A stretch of 64,000 nt of DNA from UBA7803 sp040219935 (GCA_040219935.1 JAVJUA010000084.1:124001-188000); one strand, 5' to 3'. Counted from the stretch's first letter, positions 34,932-44,645 are shown. Notes: generated by a model not told the origin, from the letters alone. Numbers and translations are program-made.

Positions 34932-35861
34932 CAGGGCGGCGGCCAGATCCGGGGGCACGGCCACCGGCTCGATGCGCACCAGAATGCCGAGCTTCGGGTG
35001 ATCCAGGTAGTGCAGCTCGCCGCTGCGCATGCGCCGGCTCTCCTGCAGCAGCAGATAGCCGTCCGGCACCAGCTCGCCGGGGGTGAGCGCCCGCAGCGGC
35101 TCGGCGCGCGCGGCGTCGCTGCCGTCTGTGGCCGGCGCCAGAGCCTGATCGATGGGCGCGCGCCCCATCAGCGGCTCCCGGTAGGCGAGCTCGGCACGGA
35201 AGTGCAGGAACCGGCCCAGGGTCACGCCGATGCTGCCCTCCAGCGCGTAGGCGTCACCGTAGCGCGGCCCGGTCTGCACCAGCATCGCCACGGGGGCTTC
35301 CCTGGGCGGCACCGGCTGCAGCCAGCGCCCGTGCAGCAGTACCTGATAGCCGCCGCGGCGGGCCAGCCGCGCGGCATGTGCCCCCAGGGTGAGGGTGTCC
35401 GCGGGCAGCCAGCGATAGCTCGACGCGGTCAGCTCGTCCTCGAACGCGCGCAGCCGGCGCAGGGCGTCGAGCACCGGATCGGGCTCGAGCCGGGGTGCTA
35501 TGGCGGGGGCCTCCGTGCCGATCGCGTCGAACGGCGCCGGAGCGGGCGCCAGCGTCAGCACCGGAAAGTTCAGGCACAGACGCGTCATCGGGTCCAGGGG
35601 CGGCGGCCGCACGCCGGTGCCCTGCATCAGCCGCAACCCCCGGGGCAGCCGGGCCCCGCGCTCGCGTACCAGGGTCTCCTCGCCGGCGTGCTCCAGCACC
35701 TGGGGCCGCTGAAAGATGACCACCTCGGTGTAGTACCAGCGCTGGCTGACGTCGCCGTCGGCCGCGTTGCCCGTGAGCGGCCAGCCGGCCAGCATGAAGG
35801 CCAGGGCGACCGTCAGCGTCGCGCCGGCCGGCTGCCAGCGGTAAGGGCGCGTGCGGTTCAT
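34905..35861 (-). CDS. CsiV-family periplasmic protein
   Basis: A 318-residue exported protein with a signal peptide (GATLTVALAFMLAGWPLTGNA). The mature start RWYYTEVVIFQRP and the C-terminal RRMRSGELHYLDHPKLGILVR match the CsiV family (PF10972), described in Vibrio as an activator of penicillin-binding protein PBP1A. Its start overlaps the mfd stop by four bases, the usual mfd-csiV order. Its end overlaps the end of the phosphorylase gene by 27 bases. Confidence 0.88.
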   Translation of the reverse strand: MNRTRPYRWQPAGATLTVALAFMLAGWPLTGNAADGDVSQRWYYTEVVIFQRPQVLEHAGEETLVRERGARLPRGLRLMQGTGVRPPPLDPMTRLCLNFPVLTLAPAPAPFDAIGTEAPAIAPRLEPDPVLDALRRLRAFEDELTASSYRWLPADTLTLGAHAARLARRGGYQVLLHGRWLQPVPPREAPVAMLVQTGPRYGDAYALEGSIGVTLGRFLHFRAELAYREPLMGRAPIDQALAPATDGSDAARAEPLRALTPGELVPDGYLLLQESRRMRSGELHYLDHPKLGILVRIEPVAVPPDLAAALSAAGEQRP

Positions 35862-38800
35862 GCGCTGGCGGCCCGGCTCATGGGCGGCCGGCTGTCGAGC
35901 ATCGCCAGCAGGTCCCGAGCGAATGCCAGGCGGGCATCGAAGTCCGGCAGGTTGCGGGTCACCCGGAGCTGGGTAGCGCCGTCGAGACGGTAGGTAGCGG
36001 TCTGGGTCTGCACCAGACGCACCACGGTCAGCGGGTCGACCCGGGTGTCGGCGGCGAACTCCAGGCGGCCGCCCTGGGCGCCGAGGTCGAGCTTGCGGAT
36101 GCCCAGACTCTGCATGCCGAGCTTCACGCCGGTCACCTTCAGCAGCTTCCGCAGCGAATCCGGCGCGGGGCCGAAGCGGTCGACGATCTCGGCCTGCAGG
36201 TCGTCGAGTTCGTCCTGGCTGCCGGCGCTGGCGATGCGCTTGTAGAGGATCAGCCGGGCGTGCACGTCCGGCAGGTAGTCGTCGGGGATGCGGGCGCCGA
36301 CGTGCAGGTTGACCTCCTGGCTGACCGGCTCCAGGGGGGCATCCAGATCGGGCGTGCGGCCCTCGCGGATGGCGCGCACGGCGCGCTCCAGCATCTCGGA
36401 GTACAGCGCGAAGCCGACGGTCTCTATCTGCCCGGACTGCTCCTCGCCGAGCAGCTCGCCGGCACCGCGGATCTCGAGATCGTGGGTGGCGAGGGTGAAG
36501 CCGACGCCCAGCTCGCCGGCCGCCTCGATGGCCTCGAGCCGCTTCACCGCGTCCGCCGTCATCGCCTTCGGGTGCGGCGTCAGCAGGTAGGCGTAGGCCT
36601 GGCGGTGGGAGCGGCCGACCCGGCCGCGCAGCTGGTGCAGCTGTGCCAGGCCGAACCTGTCGGCGCGGTCGATGACGATGGTGTTGGCGTTGGGTACGTC
36701 GATGCCGTTCTCGATGATGGTGGTGCACACCAGGATGTTGAGCTGGCGATGGTAAAAGTCGTTCATCACCTGCTCGAGCTGGCGCTTGGGCATCTGCCCG
36801 TGACCGATGCCGATGCGGGCTTCGGGCACCCAGGCGGCCAGCTCCGCGGCCACCGCCTCGATGGTCTTCAGCTCGTTGTGCAGGTAGAAGACCTGGCCGC
36901 CGCGCATCAGCTCGCGGCTGATCGCCTCCTGGATCACGTGGCGTCGCTTCTCCATGACGAAGGTCTTGATGGAGAGGCGGCGGGCCGGCGGGGTGGCGAT
37001 GATGGACAGGTCCCGCAGCCCGCTCATGGCCAGGTTCAGCGTCCGCGGGATCGGCGTGGCGGTCAGGGTGAGCACGTCCACCTCGGCGCGCAGCGCCTTG
37101 AGCTGCTCCTTCTGGCGCACCCCGAAGCGGTGCTCCTCGTCGATGATGACGAGCCCGAGGTCACGAAACGCCTTGGCCCGACCCAGCAGCTTGTGGGTGC
37201 CGATCAGAATGTCCACCCGGCCCGCCCTCACGCGCTCCATCACCGCGTTCACCTCGGCGTCGCTGCGCAGCCGCGAAATCGCCTCGATCTGCACCGGCCA
37301 GTCGGCGAAGCGGTCTCGGAAGGTGTCGTGGTGCTGCTGGGCGAGCAGGGTGGTGGGCACCAGAATCGCCACCTGACGCCCGCTCTGCACCGCCACGAAG
37401 GCGGCCCGCATGGCCACCTCGGTCTTGCCGAAGCCGACGTCGCCGCAGATCAGCCGGTCGGTGGCCCGCTCCGAGCACAGGTCGGCGATCACCTCGTCAA
37501 TGGCGCGCTGCTGGTCCGGCGTGACCTCGAAGGGGAACTGCTCGGCGAAGCGCCGGTAGTCGTCGCCGGGGTCGGCGAACTGGAACTGGGTGCTGGCCTC
37601 GCGCCGGGCGTAGATGCTGAGCAGCTCGGCGGCCACGTCGTAGGCCTTCTCCCGGGCGCGGCGTTTGGCCTTTTCCCACTGGTCCGAGCCCAGCCGGTGC
37701 AGGGGCGCGTGCTCGGGCTCGGCGCCGGCGTAGCGGCTGATCAGGTGCAGGGCGGTGACGGGTACGTAGAGCTTCGCCCCCTCGGCGTACTCGAGCATCA
37801 GAAACTCGTGGGCGGTGCCGTCGATCTCCAGGGTGGTGAGGCCCTGGTAGCGGCCGATGCCGTGCTCGAGGTGTACCACCGGCTCGCCGACGTGCAGCTC
37901 GGTCAGGTTGCGCACGATCTGCTCGGGGTCGAGCACGCGGGCGGCCCGCTGCCGCCGCTCCTGCACCTGATGCCCGAAGACCTGGCTCTCGGTGATGATC
38001 CGCAGGTCGGGCAGCGCCAGCCCCCGGTCCAGCGGGGCGATGCAGATGCCGGCGTCGGTGCTGCCGGCCGTGAAGTCGTCGAAGCCTTCCACCGAGCGGA
38101 CGCGGATGCCGGCCCTGGCGAGGAACTCGGTGAGCACCTCGCGGCGGCCGGCCGTGTCGGCGACGAACAGGGTGCGTGCGGGTGCCCGCTCCAGGTATCG
38201 GATCAGGGCCTGGGCGGGCTCCTGGGCCCGCGGGTTGGCTTCCAGCGCGGGCAGCGGCTCGGCCGCGAACGCGACCGGGTGCCGGCCATCGCGGTCGAGC
38301 TGCACCCGACCGCAGCGGTTCAGGGACTCGCGCAGCTCCTCGATCGACAGATAGAGGGATGGCGGCGGCAGGATGGGCCGCTCGACGTCGTGGCGCAGGT
38401 TCTCGTAGCGGTGCGCCACCTCGTCGAGAAAATGTCCGGCCGCGGACTCGATGCTGCCGTCTTCCACCACCAGGCTGCCGGGCGGCAGATAGTCGAACAG
38501 GGTGTCCAGGGCCTCGAAGAAGAACGGCAGGAAGTACTCGACGCCGCCCGGCGCCATACGATGGCTGACGTCCTGGTAGACGGTGCATCGGCGTACGTCG
38601 ACATCGAAGGTGTTGTGCCAGCGGTCGCGGAAGCGGGCCACGGCGGCGTCGTCCAGCGGCGTCTCCCGTGCCGGCAGCAGGGTGATCTCGGCCACCTGGT
38701 CCACCGTGCGCTGGGTCTCCGGGTCGAACGTGCGCAGGCTTTCGATCTCGTCGTCGAACAGGTCGACGCGTACCGGCAGATCGGCACCGATGGGGTAGAT

Positions 38801-39355
38801 GTCCATCAGCGAGCCGCGAACGGCGAATTCGCCGTGGCCGCTGACCGTGTCCACGGCCGTGTAGCCGGCGGCTTCGAGGCGCCGGCGCTCGAGTTCGGGT
38901 GAGAAACGCTGGCCGGTGGCCAGGGCGATGGCCCGGCCGTCCACGTAGCTGGTGGGCACCACCCGCTGCAGCAGGGTCTGCACCGGCACCACCAGCAGCA
39001 ACGGTGATGGCGCCTGTCGGGCGCGGCTGCGCAGGTCGCGCAGGGTGGTCAGCCGCTCGGCGACGATTTCCTGGTGGGGCGAGAAGGCGTCGTAGGCCAG
39101 CGTTTCCCAATCGGGGAACTGCAGCAACGGCAGCGCCGGCGCGAAGAAGGCCAGCTCCCGCAGACGCTGCTGGGCGCCGGCCGTATCTGCCGCGATCATC
39201 ACGGTGACGCCGCGGTGGCCTGCGGCCGCGCGCGCGATGGCCAGGCTGCCGGCGGCGCCGGGCAGGCCCAGCCACTGGCTGCGCTGGCCGCTGCCCGGCG
39301 GCGGCGGCGGATCGCGGGGGTCGCGGCGGTCGGCGGCGCCGGTGGTGGCGTTCAT
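35858..39355 (-). CDS. mfd: Transcription-repair coupling factor
   Basis: A 1165-residue protein with the UvrB-like N-terminal module (SGHGEFAVRGSLMDIYPIGA), the RNA-polymerase interaction domain (VHLEHGIGRYQGL), and a RecG-like translocase with Walker A ICGDVGFGKTEVAMRAAF, DEEH box VIIDEEHRFG and LTATPIPRTL. The C-terminal TRCF domain follows. It removes stalled RNA polymerase at lesions and recruits UvrA. Cotranscribed with csiV. Confidence 0.97.
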   Translation of the reverse strand: MNATTGAADRRDPRDPPPPPGSGQRSQWLGLPGAAGSLAIARAAAGHRGVTVMIAADTAGAQQRLRELAFFAPALPLLQFPDWETLAYDAFSPHQEIVAERLTTLRDLRSRARQAPSPLLLVVPVQTLLQRVVPTSYVDGRAIALATGQRFSPELERRRLEAAGYTAVDTVSGHGEFAVRGSLMDIYPIGADLPVRVDLFDDEIESLRTFDPETQRTVDQVAEITLLPARETPLDDAAVARFRDRWHNTFDVDVRRCTVYQDVSHRMAPGGVEYFLPFFFEALDTLFDYLPPGSLVVEDGSIESAAGHFLDEVAHRYENLRHDVERPILPPPSLYLSIEELRESLNRCGRVQLDRDGRHPVAFAAEPLPALEANPRAQEPAQALIRYLERAPARTLFVADTAGRREVLTEFLARAGIRVRSVEGFDDFTAGSTDAGICIAPLDRGLALPDLRIITESQVFGHQVQERRQRAARVLDPEQIVRNLTELHVGEPVVHLEHGIGRYQGLTTLEIDGTAHEFLMLEYAEGAKLYVPVTALHLISRYAGAEPEHAPLHRLGSDQWEKAKRRAREKAYDVAAELLSIYARREASTQFQFADPGDDYRRFAEQFPFEVTPDQQRAIDEVIADLCSERATDRLICGDVGFGKTEVAMRAAFVAVQSGRQVAILVPTTLLAQQHHDTFRDRFADWPVQIEAISRLRSDAEVNAVMERVRAGRVDILIGTHKLLGRAKAFRDLGLVIIDEEHRFGVRQKEQLKALRAEVDVLTLTATPIPRTLNLAMSGLRDLSIIATPPARRLSIKTFVMEKRRHVIQEAISRELMRGGQVFYLHNELKTIEAVAAELAAWVPEARIGIGHGQMPKRQLEQVMNDFYHRQLNILVCTTIIENGIDVPNANTIVIDRADRFGLAQLHQLRGRVGRSHRQAYAYLLTPHPKAMTADAVKRLEAIEAAGELGVGFTLATHDLEIRGAGELLGEEQSGQIETVGFALYSEMLERAVRAIREGRTPDLDAPLEPVSQEVNLHVGARIPDDYLPDVHARLILYKRIASAGSQDELDDLQAEIVDRFGPAPDSLRKLLKVTGVKLGMQSLGIRKLDLGAQGGRLEFAADTRVDPLTVVRLVQTQTATYRLDGATQLRVTRNLPDFDARLAFARDLLAMLDSRPPMSRAASA

Positions 39356-39552
39356 GGTCGGTCTGCTGACTTCTCGAGGCGGGCTATTCTACGAGCAATG
39401 GCAGGGCGAGTCAGTGCGTGGCACTTTCGCCGCTACCGGGGTAAAGTTCGGCGAACGGATAGACGCGATCGCATTTCATCGGTTCCAATCACAGCTAGAG
39501 AGGGAGACGCCAGACGGCACACCGGAGCAGGTGGCCGTCGGCTTTGGCGCGT

Positions 39553-41337
39553 ATGAAGCCCACGAACATCTTCGACCCGAACTATTTCCATAAGGTGGTG
39601 GACTGCCAGTGGGCCTGTCCGGCCCACACGCCGGTGCCGGAGTACATCCGCCTGATTGCCCAGGAGCGGTACACCGAAGCCTACATGCTCAACTGGGATT
39701 CAAACGTGTTCCCGGGCATCCTCGGGCGCACGTGTGACCGCCCCTGCGAGCCGGCGTGCCGACGGGTGCGCACCGAGGAGAAGCCGGTGGCCATCTGCCG
39801 CCTGAAGCGGGTGGCCGCCGACAACAAAGGCGACATCTCCGCCTACCTGCCACGGGTGCCCACGGCGAAGAACGGCAAGCGGGTGGCCCTGCTGGGCGCC
39901 GGCCCGGCGTCGCTGGCGGTGGCCCGTGACCTGCTGCCCCACGGCTACGAGGTGCATCTGTTCGAGAAGGACCCGTTCGGCGGCGGCATGATGCGCACCC
40001 AGATCCCGGCCTTCCGCCTGCCCGCCAACGTGCTGGAGGAGGAGGTCGACCTGATCCTCGACATGGGCGTCGAGACCCACTTCGGTCACGAGGTGACCAG
40101 CATGAAGGCCATGCTCGACAAGGGCTTCGATGCCTACTTCATCGGCACCGGCGCGCCGCGCGGCCGCGATCTCGACCTGCCGGGTCGCCAGGAGGTGGAC
40201 GCCCACGTCTCCATCGGCATCGACTGGCTCTCCAGCGTCGCCTTCGGGCACACCACCAAGATCGACGGCAAGGTGATCGTCATGGGCGGCGGCAACACCG
40301 CCATGGACTGCTGCCGCACGGCCCGCCGCCTGGGCGCCGAGAGCGTGCACGTGGTGGTCCGCTCGGCCTTCGAGGTGATGAAGGCCTCGGAGTGGGAGAA
40401 GGAGGATGCCATGAGCGAGGGCATCCCCATCATCAACAACCGCCCGCCCAAGGAGTTCGTGCACGAGAACGGCAAGCTCAAGGGCATCGTCTTCGAGGTG
40501 GTGACCCCGGTAAAGGGCGACGACGGCAAGCTGCGCTACGAGCCCACCGGCGAGACCGAGTACATGGAGTGCGATCACGTGCTCATGGCCATCGGTCAGG
40601 AGAACCACTGCCCGTGGATCGAGCGCGACCTGGGTATCGAGTTCGACAAGTGGGACTGCCCCATCCTCGATCGCGACACGCTGCAGTCGAGCCTGCCGCA
40701 CGTGTTCTTCGGCGGCGACTCCGCGTTCGGCCCCGAGAACATCATCTGGGCGTCTGCGCACGCCCACAAGGCGGCGATCTCGATCCACCTGTTCCTGCAG
40801 GGCCGGGACGTCAAGAACGACCGGCCGCCGGAAGGCGTGAACCTGCTCAGCCAGAAGATGGGCATGCACGAGTGGAGCTACGACAGCGAGCACGACCCGG
40901 CCAAGCGCTACCTGGTGCCGCACGCCGACAAGCAGAAGGCGCTGTCGAACATCAAGGTGGAGGTGGAGCTCGGGTTCGACCGCGAGCTCGGCGCCCGGGA
41001 AGCGCAGCGCTGCCTCAACTGCGACGTGCAGACGGTGTTCACCGACAACCTCTGCATCGAGTGCGACGCCTGCGTCGATATCTGCCCCATGGACTGCATC
41101 TCGTTCACCGAGAACGCCGAGGAGCCGGCACTGCGCCAGCGGCTCACGGCGCCCGCGCTCAACACCGACCAGGATCTCTACGTGTCCGACGAGCTTGCCA
41201 CCGGCCGGGTGATGGTCAAGGACGAGGACGTCTGCGTGCACTGCGGCCTGTGCGCCGAGCGCTGCCCCACCGGTGCCTGGGACATGCAGAAGTCCATCAT
41301 TCACGTGCCCCAGCTCGGCTCCTTCGCCGAGGCCTGA
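39553..41337 (+). CDS. GltD-like iron-sulfur flavoprotein, NAD(P)-linked subunit of a 2-oxoacid oxidoreductase
   Basis: A 594-residue protein. The N terminus has a GltD-type Fe-S site (C18, C22, then C61, C65, C69), followed by an FAD-binding site (VALLGAGPASLAVARDL) and an NAD(P)-binding site (VIVMGGGNTAMDCC). The C terminus carries a ferredoxin-like pair, CIECDACVDICPMDC and CVHCGLCAERCPTGA. It lies 25 bases before the oxidoreductase alpha gene. It should pass electrons between the KorAB-type core and NAD(P), as in the 2-oxoglutarate:NADP+ oxidoreductase of Azoarcus. ATG 39553 is preferred over TTG 39544. Confidence 0.85.
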   Translation: MKPTNIFDPNYFHKVVDCQWACPAHTPVPEYIRLIAQERYTEAYMLNWDSNVFPGILGRTCDRPCEPACRRVRTEEKPVAICRLKRVAADNKGDISAYLPRVPTAKNGKRVALLGAGPASLAVARDLLPHGYEVHLFEKDPFGGGMMRTQIPAFRLPANVLEEEVDLILDMGVETHFGHEVTSMKAMLDKGFDAYFIGTGAPRGRDLDLPGRQEVDAHVSIGIDWLSSVAFGHTTKIDGKVIVMGGGNTAMDCCRTARRLGAESVHVVVRSAFEVMKASEWEKEDAMSEGIPIINNRPPKEFVHENGKLKGIVFEVVTPVKGDDGKLRYEPTGETEYMECDHVLMAIGQENHCPWIERDLGIEFDKWDCPILDRDTLQSSLPHVFFGGDSAFGPENIIWASAHAHKAAISIHLFLQGRDVKNDRPPEGVNLLSQKMGMHEWSYDSEHDPAKRYLVPHADKQKALSNIKVEVELGFDRELGAREAQRCLNCDVQTVFTDNLCIECDACVDICPMDCISFTENAEEPALRQRLTAPALNTDQDLYVSDELATGRVMVKDEDVCVHCGLCAERCPTGAWDMQKSIIHVPQLGSFAEA

Positions 41338-41362
41338 TCGAGAGGCCCAGACTGGAATCAAG

Positions 41363-43189
41363 ATGAGTACCGTCTACAACGATTTCGTGATCCGCTTCGC
41401 CAACGTCAACGGCTCGGGCTCCGCCAGCGCCAACGGCATGTTCGCCAAGGCGCTGTTCCGCATGGGCATTCCGGTGGCGACCCGGAACATCTTCCCGTCC
41501 AACATTCAGGGCCTGCCCACCTGGTTCGAGGTGCGGATCAACGAGCAGGGGTATCTGGGCCGGCGCGAAGGCGTCGACATCATGGTGGCCATGAATGCCG
41601 AGACCTATAAGGAGGACGTGGCCAGCCTGAAGCCGGGCGGCTACCTGCTCTACGACAACTCCAAGCCCCTGGGACGGGAGCTGCGCCGCAGCGACATCAA
41701 GGAGATCGGCATTCCCATCTCCACGCTGCTGTTGTCGGAGTTCGATGATCCCAAGCAGCGGCAGCTCTTCAAGAACATCACCTATCTGGGCGCGCTGTCG
41801 GCGCTGCTGAACATCGAGTTCGAGGTGATCACCAACATGGTGTCGGTGCAGTACAAGGGCAAGGACGATCTGATCCGGCCCAATATCCACGCCCTCGAGA
41901 TCGGCCGCAGCTACGCGCGGGAGTACCTGGAGTGCCCGCTGCCGTTTCAGGTGCGGCGCGCCGACCTGAACGGCGACAAGATCATGATCGACGGCAATAC
42001 CGCCGCCGCGCTGGGCGCGCTGTACGGCGGCGCCACGGTGTGCGCCTGGTATCCGATCACGCCGTCGACGTCGGTGGCCGAGGCCTTCGAGCGCTATGCC
42101 GAGCGGCTGCGCCTCGACAGGGAGCGGGGCGAGCGGCGCTTCGCCATCATCCAGGCCGAAGACGAGCTGGCCGCCATCGGCATCGTCATCGGCGCAGCCT
42201 GGAACGGCGCCCGGGCATTCACCGCCACCAGTGGTCCGGGCATCTCGCTGATGTCCGAGTTCCTGGGCCTCGCCTACTTCGCCGAGATTCCGGCGGTGAT
42301 CTTCGACATCCAGCGCGCCGGCCCTTCCACCGGCATGCCCACCCGCACCCAGCAGGCCGACCTGATCGGCGCGGCCTATGCGTCACACGGCGACACCCGG
42401 CACGTGCTGCTGTTCCCGTCGACGCCCAGAGAGTGCTTCGACTTCGGCGCCGACGCGCTGGACCTGGCCGACCGGCTGCAGACCCCGGTGCTCGTGATGA
42501 GCGATCTCGAGCTCGGCATGAACGACAACCTGAGCGAGCCGCTGACCTGGGACGATGCCCGCCGCTACGATCGCGGCAAGGTGCTGGACGCCGACGACCT
42601 GGAATCCGTGGAGCGCTTTGGCCGCTACCTCGACCTGGACGGCGACGGCATCGGCTACCGCACCTACCCGGGCACCCATCCGAGCAAGGGTGCGTTCTTC
42701 ACCCGCGGCACGTCGCGGGACGAGTATGCGGCCTACACGGAGTCGCCCGACGCCTACCTGCGCAACATGGACCGGCTGCTCAAGAAGTGGGCCACCGCCG
42801 CGACGCTGGTGCCCAAGGCCGAGATCGGCGGCACGGGCCAGCGCGCCGGCATCATCTACTACGGCACCAGCGCCCTGCCCATGGGTGAGGCGCTGGACCT
42901 GCTGGCGGAGGAGGGCATCGAGCTCGACACCATGCGGCTGCGTGCCTTCCCGTTCGGCGAAGAGGTCTACCGGTTCATCGACGACCACGACGTGATCTTC
43001 GTGGTCGACCAGAACCGCGACGCCCAGATGAAGACGCTGCTGGTGACCGAGGGCGGGCTCAACCCGGCGGACCTGGTGTCGGTGCGCTACTTCGGCGGTC
43101 TGTCCATCTCGGCCGACGAGATTCAGCGCCAGGTGTCCGAGTACTACACGGCCTGCAAGCTGCCGCGCCTGACGGAGGTGAAGTCATGA
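41363..43189 (+). CDS. korA: 2-oxoacid:acceptor oxidoreductase, gamma-alpha fusion subunit
   Basis: A 608-residue protein. Residues 1-190 form the gamma domain (IRFANVNGSGSASANGMFAK; the usual Gly-rich loop is altered). The alpha domain follows, with AWYPITPSTSVAEAFE, QAEDELAAIGIVIGAAWNGA and TSGPGISLMSEFLGLAYF. This is the KorA arrangement of CoA-dependent 2-oxoglutarate or pyruvate:ferredoxin oxidoreductases. The substrate cannot be read from the sequence with certainty; 2-oxoglutarate is favoured by the fused architecture. ATGA coupling to the beta gene. Confidence 0.87.
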   Translation: MSTVYNDFVIRFANVNGSGSASANGMFAKALFRMGIPVATRNIFPSNIQGLPTWFEVRINEQGYLGRREGVDIMVAMNAETYKEDVASLKPGGYLLYDNSKPLGRELRRSDIKEIGIPISTLLLSEFDDPKQRQLFKNITYLGALSALLNIEFEVITNMVSVQYKGKDDLIRPNIHALEIGRSYAREYLECPLPFQVRRADLNGDKIMIDGNTAAALGALYGGATVCAWYPITPSTSVAEAFERYAERLRLDRERGERRFAIIQAEDELAAIGIVIGAAWNGARAFTATSGPGISLMSEFLGLAYFAEIPAVIFDIQRAGPSTGMPTRTQQADLIGAAYASHGDTRHVLLFPSTPRECFDFGADALDLADRLQTPVLVMSDLELGMNDNLSEPLTWDDARRYDRGKVLDADDLESVERFGRYLDLDGDGIGYRTYPGTHPSKGAFFTRGTSRDEYAAYTESPDAYLRNMDRLLKKWATAATLVPKAEIGGTGQRAGIIYYGTSALPMGEALDLLAEEGIELDTMRLRAFPFGEEVYRFIDDHDVIFVVDQNRDAQMKTLLVTEGGLNPADLVSVRYFGGLSISADEIQRQVSEYYTACKLPRLTEVKS

Positions 43190-44241
43190 CGTTCGTGCCC
43201 AAGCCCCGGGTGCATCATCCGCGCCTGCCGGTCAACGACCTCGGCCTGACGCGCCGCGACTACGAAGGCTCCGTCTCCACCCTGTGCGCCGGCTGCGGCC
43301 ACGACTCGGTGAGCGCCGCCATCGTCCAGGCCTGCGCCGAGCTGTCGCTGCCGCCGCACCGGTTCGCCAAGATCTCCGGCATCGGCTGCTCGTCGAAGAC
43401 GCCCAGCTACTTCCTGAACCGCTCGCACGGCTTCAACTCGGTGCACGGGCGCATGCCGTCGGTGGCCACGGGCGCCAACCTGGCGAACCGGGAGCTGTAC
43501 TGCATCGGCATCTCCGGCGACGGCGACACCGCCTCCATCGGCCTCGGCCAGTTCGCCCACATCGTCCGCCGGCGCATCAACATGCTGTACGTGGTGGACA
43601 ACAACGGCACCTACGGCCTCACCAAGGGCCAGTTTTCCGCCACCAACGACAAGGGGTCCACCAGCAAGAAGGGCAAGCCGAACCTGTACGAGCCCATCGA
43701 TCTGGTCAGCCTGGCGTTGCAGGTCGGGGCCAGCTTCGTGGCCCGCTCGTTCTCCGGTGACAAGCGCCAGCTCGTGCCGCTGATCAAGGCCGGCCTCATG
43801 CACCGGGGCTTCGCCTTCATCGACGTGATCTCGCCCTGCGTGGCCTTCAACAATCATCAGGGCTCCACCAAGAGCTACGACTACGTGCGCGGCCACAGCG
43901 AGACCATGGTGGCAGCCGACTTCGTGCCCGCCCATGCCGAGATCACGGCCGACTACGAGCCCGGCGCCACCGAAGACGTGCGCATGCCGGATGGCTCGAT
44001 GCTGCGGCTGCTCAAGCTCGACCGCGACTACGACCCTCATGATCGGGTGGCGGCCCTGGCCCATGTTCAGGAGCGCCAGGCGGCCGGGGAGGTGGTTACG
44101 GGGATGTTGTACGTCGACCCCGACGCGTCCGACTGCCACGAGATTCTGGAGACCGTGCAGCGGCCGCTGAACTCGCTCAACGAAGACGAGCTCTGCCCGG
44201 GGAACGACGCGTTGGCCAAAATCAACGAGGCGTTCCGGTAG
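43186..44241 (+). CDS. korB: 2-oxoacid:acceptor oxidoreductase, beta (thiamine diphosphate) subunit
   Basis: A 351-residue protein. The thiamine diphosphate motif runs from GDGD (residues 111-114) to NN (139-140) in LYVVDNNGTYGLTKGQ. Four cysteines placed as in known KorB proteins (C34 and C37 in TLCAGCGHD, C68 in GIGCSSKTP, C218 in VISPCVAF) should bind a [4Fe-4S] cluster. With the preceding subunit it would cleave a 2-oxoacid to acyl-CoA and CO2 with transfer of low-potential electrons. Confidence 0.88.
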   Translation: MTFVPKPRVHHPRLPVNDLGLTRRDYEGSVSTLCAGCGHDSVSAAIVQACAELSLPPHRFAKISGIGCSSKTPSYFLNRSHGFNSVHGRMPSVATGANLANRELYCIGISGDGDTASIGLGQFAHIVRRRINMLYVVDNNGTYGLTKGQFSATNDKGSTSKKGKPNLYEPIDLVSLALQVGASFVARSFSGDKRQLVPLIKAGLMHRGFAFIDVISPCVAFNNHQGSTKSYDYVRGHSETMVAADFVPAHAEITADYEPGATEDVRMPDGSMLRLLKLDRDYDPHDRVAALAHVQERQAAGEVVTGMLYVDPDASDCHEILETVQRPLNSLNEDELCPGNDALAKINEAFR

Positions 44242-44268
44242 TCGACTGCAGTTGGACTGGTCTGGGCT

Positions 44269-44454
44269 GGCGGCACGTGCTGAAACGCCTGCCGCCGCTT
44301 CGGGCTGAACTTCGTTCAGCTTGGCGCTCGCAAGGCGAGCGCACGCTCAGCCGCTCCGCGGTACCCTCGGTCTCCGATTTGCCCGCCGGGCGGTCAAATC
44401 GCCTCCCTCGGCTTCGCCACAGGCGCGGCAGCAGGCGTTTCAGCCCGCGCCGCC
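44269..44454. repeat. Palindromic non-coding element with three internal hairpins
   Basis: The outer arms 44269-44298 and 44425-44454 pair at 27 of 30 positions (core GCTGAAACGCCTG). Inside are three consecutive hairpins: 44304-44310/44314-44320 (perfect, 7 pairs, 3-base loop), 44324-44331/44335-44342 (perfect, 8 pairs, 3-base loop) and 44376-44387/44388-44400 (near-perfect, with no loop to spare). The element lies in the 463-base gap between korB and gap and codes for nothing. It could be a dispersed repeat, a processed RNA structure or an attenuating terminator. It shares no obvious sequence with the element at 4.2 kb. Confidence 0.75.
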
Positions 44455-44616
44455 AACTCACCTCATGCCATTTCGGTCGACTACCGGAAGCTGAGAGCGG
44501 TGGGGCGCGCGCTCTTGCGCGCTTTGGTGGCGGCAGGGTGTGCGGGGTGGTACGAGCACGCAGCGGGCGGGGATGACCCGAACAGCCCGCTTACAACCTC
44601 ACGCCACTATCCGTCC

Positions 44617-44645
44617 TTGCGGCAGGTTGTTGAAATTTCGATAAT
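44617..44645 (+). promoter_or_regulatory. Predicted sigma-70 promoter of the long-form gap gene
   Basis: TTGCGG at 44617-44622, a 17-base spacer and GATAAT at 44640-44645, about 60 bases before the GTG start of gap. The rest of the gap between the palindromic element and this promoter (44455-44616) shows nothing recognisable. Confidence 0.5.

Noticed and set aside
36260..38902. 880-codon open frame on the plus strand
   Set aside because: Antisense of mfd, which has all expected domains. The product is His/Val/Gly-rich and shows no family features.
39700..41361. 553-codon open frame on the minus strand
   Set aside because: Antisense of the GltD-like flavoprotein gene, whose cysteine and nucleotide-binding motifs are intact.
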